The notes under the pieces were generated by a model. That model saw nothing but the letters and a program-made list of their open reading frames with translations. It had not been told where the DNA came from and did not search any database. Positions 50,195 to 58,739 of a DNA stretch of 64,000 nucleotides are shown piece by piece. Source of the DNA: Spirodela intermedia (Eukaryota > Streptophyta > Magnoliopsida > Alismatales > Araceae); contig LR746272.1 in the NCBI GenBank assembly GCA_902729315.2, positions 2,948,035-3,012,034 on the forward strand, in the 5' to 3' direction. The first letter of the stretch is position 1. Each line of letters opens with the position of its first letter. The position numbers were made by a program, and so were the translations under genes.

Positions 50195-51046
50195 TTAATG
50201 AGCCTTGCCGTTGGCCTTAAGCTTGGAAGAGTTGTAGTTGACCCTGTGGAAGTTGAAGAAGAGGGTGAGAAGGGAGGCGTTGAAGGCGCCGTTCTGTGCC
50301 CACCCCCTGATCCCGCCGGAGCAGCCCTTTCCGCCGGCACCGAAGAAGTGGAGCCAGAAGAACACCAGCGACACCGCGAAGCTGAAGCAGAACTGGACGA
50401 TCTGGCAGGTTGTGACGGCGCGCTTCCACCGCGGCGACCATCGCCACCCCAAACTGCTGCAGAGGTAGTACGCGTACATCACCACGTGGACCGACGCGTT
50501 GGTGACGAGCCCCACCGGGAGTAGAGACTGCCGGGCGCTAAGCCACTGGTAGCAAACGCCCACCACTGCGGCGTGGTGGTACACGTGAAGGAAGGAGAGG
50601 CGGCGCCAGTCAGAGGCCAGGACGATGAGAAGGGTGTCGACAAACTCGTAGATCTTGGAAAGGTAGAAAACGTAGGCCCAGAAGAAGACAGGCCCCCGCG
50701 GATGGGTGGAACCAGGGGGGAAACAGAAGATCCAGGAGGGGGAAGGCATCTGGGCGGCGGTACCCAGGCAGCAGCCGGCGGCCATGAAGAAGGAAAGGAG
50801 GAAGAGGAAGACGTTGTGGAGGGGGGAGATGACGCGGACCAGCCGCCGTAGGGCGAGAGGTGGCCCGGAGCGGGAGAGGAGGAGGCCTCGGAGGAGGAAG
50901 GTTACAGAGAGGTATGCGGCGACGACGGCGGCGGGGAAGCGCGGAGATGCCGCCCAAGTCAGGCGATCGTCCCACTCGAACGACGCGACAGTGGGATGCT
51001 CCACAAGCCACCATTTTGCAGCAGAGAGGAGCTGGGGCACTGCCAT
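50195..51046 (-). CDS. ELO-type fatty-acid elongase (GNS1/SUR4, HOS3-like)
   Basis: Predicted ER-membrane condensing enzyme that would join malonyl-CoA to an acyl-CoA in very-long-chain fatty acid elongation. Intronless, 283 residues, ATG at 51046 (first ATG of a frame open further upstream without family similarity), stop at 50195. The ELO signature H-V-Y-H-H-A (HxxHH box) lies at about residues 154-159, preceded by K-I-Y-E-F-V-D-T-L (ELO motif KxxExxDT) and followed by N-A-S-V-H-V-V-M-Y-A-Y-Y and a T-x-x-Q-x-x-Q-F-like T-C-Q-I-V-Q-F. At least five hydrophobic spans can be seen. The tail K-L-K-A-N-G-K-A-H is lysine-rich but lacks a clear K-K-x-x. Plants have few ELO homologues, often intronless, and their substrates are not well settled, so the exact reaction is uncertain. 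Codon use is strongly GC-rich. Confidence 0.93.
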   Translation of the reverse strand: MAVPQLLSAAKWWLVEHPTVASFEWDDRLTWAASPRFPAAVVAAYLSVTFLLRGLLLSRSGPPLALRRLVRVISPLHNVFLFLLSFFMAAGCCLGTAAQMPSPSWIFCFPPGSTHPRGPVFFWAYVFYLSKIYEFVDTLLIVLASDWRRLSFLHVYHHAAVVGVCYQWLSARQSLLPVGLVTNASVHVVMYAYYLCSSLGWRWSPRWKRAVTTCQIVQFCFSFAVSLVFFWLHFFGAGGKGCSGGIRGWAQNGAFNASLLTLFFNFHRVNYNSSKLKANGKAH

Positions 51047-51911
51047 AATTGGCGTGGTTGTGAAGGCAGTGACACCACTGGTACAGAAGAAGGAGGCAGA
51101 TGGGAGGAGAGAGGGAAGAGGATTCCCAGGGCAGGGGATGCGGGAGGGAAGGGGTGGCTTTTTTAAAAGGTGCCGGATGCGGCCGGTCCGGCGGGTCAAC
51201 CGGATCAGGGCAAACGAATCGTTTTCCAGGTTTTGTATCAGCTTCTTCGATATTCTTATCTTTAAATCTATCAGGAAGTTTCCTAGCCGCATATTAGTTC
51301 TACATATTTTAAAAATATAATCGTACATGAGCATAATATTTTAGTAAATAGCATCGTGAATCAAAGGCACAATAAAATAGTCCATATAGTTTTAGCTCTA
51401 TATCAAAGTAGCATCTTTTATCTCAATAATATCCATCATTCTTATACATATCTTAAATAATTTATTTTTTCATGATTTATTTTTTTCTTTATGCTGATGA
51501 ATTATGTCGTGCTCACTGGAGGAATGAATCGACCAAATAGACATTTAATTATTTACCGAAAATTGAATATTTTGGCACTTTAAAAATAGATGATGAGGGT
51601 AATTCTGACAAGCATAAAACTAATTGATTTTATGATCATATAATGATAATTCATCAAAGTTGAAAAACCATTATCATCCTAAACTAATAGAGATCCCTTC
51701 TCATGGGATGATGACCCCCACATTATGGGGCATCCATAAGACCATAGAAAATGAGAAAAGTGTGCCGTTGAATCTTTTTAATTCGATTGAATGTTTTTCT
51801 TCCACTGGTTAGTACCGCCTCAACTTCAGCACGTACCCTCCCTTCTTCATTCATCCATTTAGGTCAGAACGGGTGCAGAGAACATGGCTCGGGTAGTTTA
51901 AAAATGTTCGG
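51047..51911. other. Upstream region of the ELO-like gene, then AT-rich spacer
   Basis: The first 250 bp are GC-rich and GA-rich, with a weak TATA-like CTTTTAAAAAAG (minus) near 51159-51170 about 115 bp before the ATG. From about 51230 the sequence is AT-rich with no gene. Confidence 0.4.
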
Positions 51912-52587
51912 CGCTTACCATACTCCGTGGGTGCAACATCAAGAGAGCAGCTCCCCGAGTAGGATATCTAGGTTTAGGGTATTGGCTCCAGCACTAGCCG
52001 CTTCTTCCTTGCTTGATGGTCTTTCCCCTTCTGCTTGAAGACAAGACAAGTGGAGGCAGTTCTCTAACGCTATAGTTGGGCGCTTACCATGCTCCGTGGG
52101 TGCAACATCAAGAGAGCAGCTCCCCGAGTAGGGTATCTAGGTTTAGGTTATTGGCTCCGGCACTAGTCGCTTCTTCCTTGCTTGATGGTCTTTCCCCTTC
52201 TGCTTGAAGACAAGACAAGTGGAGGCAGTTCTCTAACGCTATAGTTGGGCGCTTACCATGCTCCGTGGGTGCAACATCAAGAGAGCAGCTCCCCGAGTAG
52301 GGTATCTAGGTTTAGGTTATTGGCTCCGGCACTAGTCGCTTCTTCCTTGCTTGATGGTCTTTCCCCTTCTGCTTGAAGACAAGACAAGTGGAGGCAGTTC
52401 TCTAACGCTATAGTTGGGCGCTTACCATGCTCCGTGGGTGCAACATCAAGAGAGCAGCTCCCCGAGTAGGGTATCTAGGTTTAGGTTATTGGCTCCGGCA
52501 CTAGTCGCTTCTTCCTTGCTTGATGGTCTTTCCCCTTCTGCTAGAAGACAAGACAAGTGGAGGCAGTTCTCTAACTCTATAGTGGGG
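51912..52587. repeat. Tandem array of four 169-bp units
   Basis: Units start with CGCTTACCAT at 51912, 52081, 52250 and 52419, giving an exact 169-bp period. Units 2, 3 and 4 are nearly identical through CTCCGTGGGTGCAACATC, GAGCAGCTCCCCGAGTAGGG, CTAGGTTTAGGTTATTGGCT and GACAAGACAAGTGGAGGCAG. Unit 1 differs at a few sites (ATACTCC for ATGCTCC, GGATATC for GGGTATC, TTAGGGTATT for TTAGGTTATT). The last unit decays at its end (CTCTATAGTGGGG). Because 169 is not a multiple of three, the ORFs over it are not conserved protein repeats. Confidence 0.97.
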
Positions 52588-53300
52588 CTGATACTGTATT
52601 TAAACCAGTCACCAATGGGCAGCAGAACAGTTCTTTCTTTGGTGCGACATTCCTGAATCAGAGAGCATGTGCTGGTCTGCGGCCCTACTCTTCATTTATG
52701 ACTTGAGCATATGATAAAAGAATTTATATCAACACGAATAAATCCATATGCTCCAAAGGGCATATATGTACTGTACTGTGCCTCCCCCGTGGGTATGTGG
52801 GAAGATAATTGGAGATCTGACAGCAAAAACCAATAAGAAAGCAAGGAATTGGATCTTGTTTTTGTATCCTTATTCTATATTTTGTTGGACTCCTGATTTG
52901 TAGCTGTTGCACAGCTCCCAACAAGACTTCTCTCTAGGAAGGAGTCGACAAAAAAAAAAAAAAAAAAAAAACCTCGGCCGTGTGATGATCATCTAAGGGT
53001 GATCCTAGGCATTGTACATGTCACTAGTCTAATCCTGTAGTAGTGGCTACCCTAATAGTGAACTTGCAACATAGAAACTTTTGTTCTTTATATTTTCTTC
53101 GCATCCGAAATAACTCGGGAGAAGGGAATGAGATAAATTATTCTTATAGAACTCTTTCTATACAATAGCTGTCTTTGAACCAGGTGTTCTTCTGTCTTTT
53201 GTAGGGTGTTTGATTAAGTCTTGCAACTAGGTCAACCCTTGTGTTTAGTTTCCACTATTGGGTTTGGAGCCTTGAACATACAAATCTAAAGATAGAAAAA
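52588..53300. other. Spacer with a 20-22-bp poly(A) run
   Basis: An uninterrupted A run at about 52951-52971 is followed abruptly by CCTCGGCCGTG, as at the tail of a retroposed sequence. I found neither a pol III promoter nor a target duplication, so the origin is open. No gene. Confidence 0.35.
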
Positions 53301-53625
53301 GGGGAGGGTCCCTTTTACTAAAAACATGTATTTTTAGTCATTTTTAAAATATTCAATTAAAATTAAGTGAGAAATCAAAGTGATATTTAAAACATGTGTA
53401 CTAATCATATTTCAAAATTATTCTGATACTTAAAAATCAGCAACATGAATTATATTTTAAAAAAGGGTTGGGTCCCTTTCACTAAAAACATGTATTTTTA
53501 GTCATTTTTAAAATATTCAATTAAAATTAAACAAGACATCAAAGCGATCCTTAAAACCTGTATACTAATCATATTTCAAACTTAGTTTGATACTAATAAA
53601 TCAGCAGCATGAATTATATAAATAT
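53301..53625. repeat. Tandem duplication, period 164 bp
   Basis: Copy 1 (from 53301) and copy 2 (from about 53465) share GGGTCCCTTT(T/C)ACTAAAAACATG, TATTTTTAGTCATTTTTAAA, ATATTCAATTAAAATTAA, ACTAATCATATTTCAAA and ATCAGCA(A/G)CATGAATTATAT. Divergence is modest and grows toward the 3' end of each unit. Confidence 0.92.
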
Positions 53626-53879
53626 CATTTTTTGTCAAAAGAATCATTTCATGTCATATTGGAAAATTAACCTTTACATGAACTCTTAAAATTTTATATT
53701 TATGTTAGCACAGATGTACAGGGACGAGTGTTTTCTTGGACTTATACGAGCACTTTGGCATCCAAAGGGGGAAATAGAGGGACTTTACTAATGGTTGAGG
53801 AAGTGATGGAACCTTATTGATTCTCAAAGGCATGATTTCTAAGATAAAAGTATGACAATGTTAATAGAAGTTTAAAGGC

Positions 53880-54300
53880 CAGGGACTCGGTGCTGGCAAG
53901 CTCTTATCTTCAAACCCGGCCGGCTGCCTTGGGCTTCGCCTCGGAGGGCTCCCCACACGTGTAAGAAGACCTCCCCGCCAGTCGCGGTAGCCCGCCCGTG
54001 CTGTTGGTAGGAACACAGCCGTAATCTCATCTATTCAGCCAGCTTGATCTTCGTACCGTCTTTTTTTATGGGGATCGGAGTTGCCACGTCATTAGCGTCT
54101 ACACATCAGCCGAGTCTGCCACCTCATCCGACACGGCCACGTCCCCCTGCTGCTGATGGTCGTGCCACGCCATCGTGTCGCTTGACTAATCGTTGCCTTG
54201 TCACCGTGTCGTTTGGTGAATCGACGCCCCATTTCGTTTACTATAAATAATACCCTTATGTAATGACGATTATAAAAAAAAAAATAGCAGAAGAAAGGAG
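53880..54300 (+). mobile_element. LTR-like segment with TATA box (possible solo LTR)
   Basis: A GC-rich island inside an AT-rich area with repeated GCCAC(C/G)TCAT phrases (54083, 54119), a CTATAAATAATA box near 54241 and an A-rich stretch at 54273-54283. It is followed by TTTCTTTGGTTAAG. This order (GC-rich U3, TATA, A-rich R) resembles a plant LTR. No partner LTR or internal domain is seen in the window. Confidence 0.3.
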
Positions 54301-54339
54301 TTTCTTTGGTTAAGACTAACCAAGTTCACCTGGTTCATG

Positions 54340-54810
54340 GTTTGGTCGTGAGGACCACCGTCGCCACCGGTCAAGGGGATGGTCGCGAGGACCACTGTCG
54401 CCACCGGTCAAGGGGATGGTCGCGAGGACCACCACGGCTCCCGGTCGGAGCTTGCGGCCCGACGCGCCTCCGTCGCGCGTCCTCCGGGCGCCGCCCTTCC
54501 TCCTCCTGCCTTCGCCGACTACGCCTCCACCGCCACCGTTTGCTCGGCGGCGCCGCCGCCGCCTCGAGCCCAGCATTGAGCCGCGGCCGAAACGCCCGAA
54601 GTAGGTTTCGGCAAAGACCATTTTCACATGGCCACTTATTGGGCCCCGCCCACCTTACCATCCGGCTCAGCCACCAGGACCGCCCGACATAGCCTACTTC
54701 ACCTGCCGGCCCAGCCACCCTGACCATCCAACCCAGCCCACCTGACCCGCCGGCCCAGCCACATTGACCATCCGGCCCAGCCACTTGACCCGCCGGCCCA
54801 GCCAACCAAG
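54340..54810. repeat. Two short GC-rich tandem repeats
   Basis: At 54342-54435 a 37-38-bp unit (GGTCGCGAGGACCAC, then GTCGCCACCGGTCAAGGGGA) occurs about 2.5 times. At about 54650-54805 a degenerate 20-24-bp unit (CCGGCCCAGCCAC followed by TTGACC or TGACC) occurs five to six times. Overlapping ORFs on both strands change composition with the repeats and are not supported as genes. Confidence 0.8.
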
Positions 54811-56610
54811 ATCACTGGCCCAATAAGCGTATTAATCCTCGGGCCGCTCCCTTCTTACAGCTCATTATTAACCGAGGCCCATTAAATGATCCAATTCAGG
54901 CCCACCAAGCCCAACCAGCGGGTTGTCCCGCATTACTTTTTTCTAATATTTCATTCTGTTGAGATAGAGAAATCAACCTTACTGATTTTATTTTCGAACA
55001 CATGTTTCAAAATAAATAAATAAAATAAAAAGTTTATTTTCCCCAAAAATGTAAAAGTTTAGTTGATTCAAATATATCTCCGTGAAAAAGAAAAACCTTT
55101 ACTTAAGCATCCAATTATTATACCATTTTTTGATTGATTGGGTTAACTTTGTGAAGGCTTGCTATAATTAGGGGAGAATCATGATTGCTAAAGACAATTT
55201 TGATTGTTTCAATTGGCATTTGATGGCATAAATATGGATATACTGAGCACACAAATCATGAAAGCCTCACCAATCTTCCTATTAATTATATTCATTTAAA
55301 TATGTTTTTGCGAATTTTCCTTATCATTTGGGATCACTAAGTTGTTTTATTATACATAATTACTCATGAGATTGGTTTTCATATCTCAATTTCATGTGAT
55401 GAACACTTAATTTAACAACCATATCCATCTAAGCGCTCAATGCAGCCTGCTGCACTCACCTTTTATGCCTGTATTTTGTATCAGCCTATTGGCTACTCCC
55501 TAACCAACATGTGCCATCCTCGATTCACGTGGTTCTCCTCCTTTTTTAAGAATTAATTCCCTTAATTTATGTGTTTAGCATTGATCTTGTCTTAGGAGTG
55601 AAATCTTTTCCCATCTTTTCTCTAAAGTTTTAGAGCTTCCCATCACTTGTATCATACCACATCCAACATAATGATACTCAACTTCTAGTGACCTTTGCCA
55701 TTATGATTATCTTAGGTAATTAATACCATCATTTATAAAGGTTGTAAGATTAAAATCATAGAAGACATTTTCACGAGACCAAGTTAAAAAATTTGTGAAA
55801 CATTACTCTATGACTTATCATAGAGTAGTTATCATATTTTAGTGTTATCCCCTAAAATTTCATTAAGTGGAAGTGACGAGATACTTGAAAAATTCCATCA
55901 ACTAGAAAATATTGTACATGAATTATGAGTATCATATTTAAATATTAGGAAAGTGCATCTTTAAATTCAATAAATAAATTAATATATTTTATTTGGATTT
56001 TTTCCTGACGTCATTTTGACATATGATAAAAGTTTCATTGTCTTGTGTGCTCAATTACATTTTAATAGAATTTTAATTTTGGATTAAGATTTTTACTCAA
56101 GATAACTCAATCCTTTCATTTAAACTGAAATCCCTACTTCTGACCTTCTGTCATATATCACCACCAATGATAAATTGATTGATATCATATTATTTACTAG
56201 TAGTTCTGAGTTGTCTTGTTTACCCTTTAAATTAAACAAACCTTTATATTTAATTAAAATCATCATTTGTGAAAAAATCCTTTCTATATTCCAATGACCA
56301 AAAAAGTGTCTATTCAAAATAATTTTGTAGGGATAAATTTATTATTCTCCTTGATTAATTTCCTAATTTTTTATTCAGTGCAGAATTTCATTCATGCAAT
56401 GGAAAAGTAGCTTTAAAGATAAATCGATCCTCTTTGAAAATTATTTTTATTAATGGACACCATATAATTATAAAGATATCAATACCAGTTGAGTCATGCT
56501 GGAATTCAAGCAAGATTTTACTGATAGACTTTGGGTTCCAACTAGCTCAGTTGAGCGTCATAAGAATTTTAGGAAAGTGACAGCTTTGTTCACATAAACT
56601 TGAGGCAGTC
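54811..56610. other. AT-rich spacer without recognised features
   Basis: Short frames only and no repeat pair that I could align. The 3' end of the candidate microprotein gene may extend a little into the right side of this stretch. Confidence 0.5.
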
Positions 56611-56649
56611 GATTGATAAATTGTACAGCTATATTCCTCAATAGTTTCT

Positions 56650-56929
56650 TCAGCAGCCATCCCCTTCCCTCAGCGATAACGAGTTTAATTCTTGTAGAAG
56701 ATGATTTCTGGCAGACTTGGGGATCGCCTTGTCCACATCTTCTCGCAACCTCTCCTGCAATCTTTCATCTTGTCTCGACCTCTCCAATTCCTGTAAGGCA
56801 AACATCAAGAACTCTGTGGCAGTTCCAAAATCGACATGGAGACGAAACCCTAACCGCAGGTCGTCTCCTTCACAAGGTGGTCACGTATGGAGAAGTGGTT
56901 ACCTTCTTCCACTTACCTGCAGTGGCCAT
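56650..56929 (-). CDS. Candidate 58-aa two-exon microprotein, unknown
   Basis: Coding pieces 56917-56929 and 56650-56813 on the minus strand. The first is only M-A-T-A plus one base, ending in a perfect donor (GCAG|GTAAGT). The second begins at CCACAG|AG and completes a Glu codon, then stays open to TGA at 56650. The product is charged and helical: E-F-L-M-F-A-L-Q-E-L-E, an R/E/D/Q-rich middle (R-L-Q-E-R-L-R-E-D-V-D-K-A-I-P) and H-L-L-Q-E-L-N-S-L. Leucine spacing suggests one or two amphipathic helices. Upstream (56930-57100) the minus strand is CT-rich and looks like a leader. I know no homologue. The gene could also be the end of a longer transcript, or chance. No membrane span or signal peptide. 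Confidence 0.4.
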
Positions 56930-57632
56930 TACTCCAGCATAGAGCAGGCATAGTAAAGGGCACACACCAATACCGACCGCCGGAAAGGAGATCAGAGAAC
57001 CTCCGAGGGCAACCGGGAGACGAAGGCTGTAGAGAGACACAACACAAGGAGAAGACCGAGGAACGCAGAAGACCAGCCTATTGGAGTTATCGGGCCATTT
57101 AACCCATAGTCAATTGGTAGTCTGAGTAATCATATGCTTGCTTTTGAAATAATTAATGCTGGACTCTTCCTAATATACCATAACTGTGGAAGGCACTCAA
57201 AGAGCGATACGCGAGAGATAATCTCACTGTTCGATCCCAAACCGATTGTAAGATGTTTGTGATTTATGTTTGTAATGTTTAGTTCTAAGAAGACCTTAAC
57301 ATATGGCTGACTTCGAGAGGGAGATGGAAACGACGGGACAAATTAATCTTAGAAGTAGGAGATCTGGTTCATGATCTATCGACAGTGAGTATTATATTTC
57401 CCATGCTTTAATCACAGATTTACCTTTTATCTCATATTTTCTGTTTGATTATTGATAGTGAGAATATGAGGTCGTAATCAACGGAGAGGGAGGAGTACCG
57501 CCGTTGCCACCAGGGGGCTCGTCGTTTGAACCGGAGTCTCGCGGGGACCGCCGGAACTGGCGTGGTAGCCGGAACGGATTCCGCCTACTGCGGCGGAGCC
57601 GCCCCCCGGACGTGGCCGGGCCCTGTTGGTCT
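56930..57632. other. Leader-like sequence of the microprotein candidate and 3' flank of the RING gene
   Basis: On the minus strand 56940-57100 contains pyrimidine-rich CTTCTCCTTGTGTTGTGTCT and similar runs, typical of a plant 5' UTR. Beyond it to 57632 I see only the 3' flank of the RING gene, which becomes GC-rich from about 57480. No further gene. Confidence 0.4.
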
Positions 57633-58643
57633 TCATGGGAAAATCTTTCCGGGGTAGCGTGGGAGGCGGGTAAGGGAAAGCCGTGTATTGGCCTCCGCCT
57701 GCTGAAACGAGCGGCCAATGCGTCGAGAATACTTGTCGGAGACGGCGGAAAGAGCAGGTCCCAGTTGGAGGAGACGACGAGGCCTGGGGAGAGTCAATGA
57801 TTTCCAGAGATTCTTACAGTTCACACGGAGTGTTGATAGTAACAAGGCGACGAGGGAGAGAATCAGAGGGAGGAGGGTGAGGAAGCCATTACCAGCTGGT
57901 TGGCCGTCGTCTGGGCCTTCATTTGCGGTCTCCGGGTTCTCCCTTGCATGGGAATCGCCGGGTAGCGTATTCCTGCAGACAGGACAGGAGTTGTGCAGCC
58001 GCAGCCACGGGACGATGCAGTCGGAGTGGTAGGCGTGCTTGCAGGGCAACTCGCGGGCCGCCTCGCCGACCTCGAACTCCTCCTTACAGACGGGGCACTG
58101 GGAGCCGTCCGCTAGGTGAGCTTGCTCGATGATTACCGTCGGTAGGGCGTCGATGGCCGAGGCCGGCGCCGGCGCCGGCCCTGATCTGTCGTTCAGAGTC
58201 ATTTCCTCGATGAGCTCGTTCATCCCCCTCCCAGCTCTGTCGTTCTGAGTCGGCTCCTCGATCTGCTCGTTGCTCCCCGGCCCCATGTAGTAGTCCCATG
58301 GCTGGAGGGAGGGTGGGATGGGTGGAATAGTGTCTGCCAGGAGATCAAGGAAGGCGGGTGAGGGGAAGTATGGCTCCACAGTCCTGCTGCCGGCATATCG
58401 GAGGTCCATCTCCCAGAAGTTGGGAACTCCAAGGGGGTGGAGGTCAACGTCGGAGGCCATGCGGACGGTGGCGATGAGGCTCGTGAGGTCGTGGCCCCCC
58501 AGAAGGATGACGCCATTGCAGCGGAGGCAGAGGGTGAGGAGAACCGGGGAGGCGGCGATCCTGACCCAGCGGCAGCATTGTTGGCACCAGACCATGTTTG
58601 AGTTTCTCACGGACCGAGGACGGAGCGAAGGGATTTGAGACAT
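57633..58643 (-). CDS. RING-H2 E3 ubiquitin ligase with N-terminal zinc ribbon and C-terminal hydrophobic segment
   Basis: Predicted ubiquitin ligase. Intronless, 336 residues from ATG 58643; the frame continues 12 codons upstream to a GTG, which I do not use. The N-terminus has paired cysteines W-C-Q-Q-C-C and L-C-L-R-C-N-G (about residues 18-43), the zinc-ribbon arrangement of the plant BCA2/RDUF/CIP8-like group. The RING-H2 finger (about 182-222) is complete: C-P-V-C, fifteen residues, C-K-H, A-Y-H-S-D-C, W-L-R-L-H-N-S-C-P-V-C. Before it stands the conserved A-I-D-A-L-P-T-V. After it come an acidic linker and a hydrophobic run F-L-T-L-L-P-L-I-L-S-L-V-A-L-L-L-S-T-L (about 251-271), which could be a tail anchor; the following segment is basic. 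This segment is not typical of the soluble members I recall. A TATATATTTGTATAG stretch and a (GA)n tract lie just upstream on the gene strand. Confidence 0.92.
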   Translation of the reverse strand: MSQIPSLRPRSVRNSNMVWCQQCCRWVRIAASPVLLTLCLRCNGVILLGGHDLTSLIATVRMASDVDLHPLGVPNFWEMDLRYAGSRTVEPYFPSPAFLDLLADTIPPIPPSLQPWDYYMGPGSNEQIEEPTQNDRAGRGMNELIEEMTLNDRSGPAPAPASAIDALPTVIIEQAHLADGSQCPVCKEEFEVGEAARELPCKHAYHSDCIVPWLRLHNSCPVCRNTLPGDSHARENPETANEGPDDGQPAGNGFLTLLPLILSLVALLLSTLRVNCKNLWKSLTLPRPRRLLQLGPALSAVSDKYSRRIGRSFQQAEANTRLSLTRLPRYPGKIFP

Positions 58644-58689
58644 GACGGTCGGACGCGTCGAATGCGTAGGAGACTCCACAAGACCTTCA

Positions 58690-58735
58690 ATCTATACAAA
58701 TATATACATCTAGAGAGAGAGAGAGAGAGAGAGAA
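58690..58735 (-). promoter_or_regulatory. TATA box and GA/CT tract upstream of the RING gene
   Basis: On the minus strand GTATATATTTGTATAG (about 58690-58708) stands about 50-60 nt upstream of the ATG, and a (CT)10 run (58713-58732) lies just before it. The short distance implies a very short leader. Confidence 0.5.
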
Positions 58736-58739
58736 AGAG

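Noticed and set aside
54306-54805. GC-rich ORFs on both strands
   Set aside because: They follow short GC-rich tandem repeats, so open frames are expected by composition; no domain is recognisable.
56613-56953. Plus-strand ORFs of 78-109 codons
   Set aside because: They are antisense to the candidate microprotein, and the minus strand has the better splice signals and coding character.
57105-57240. A tRNA-like gene (GTCAATTGGTAGTCTGAG with CTGTTCGATCCC)
   Set aside because: The two box-like motifs are about 110 bp apart and no cloverleaf can be drawn between them.
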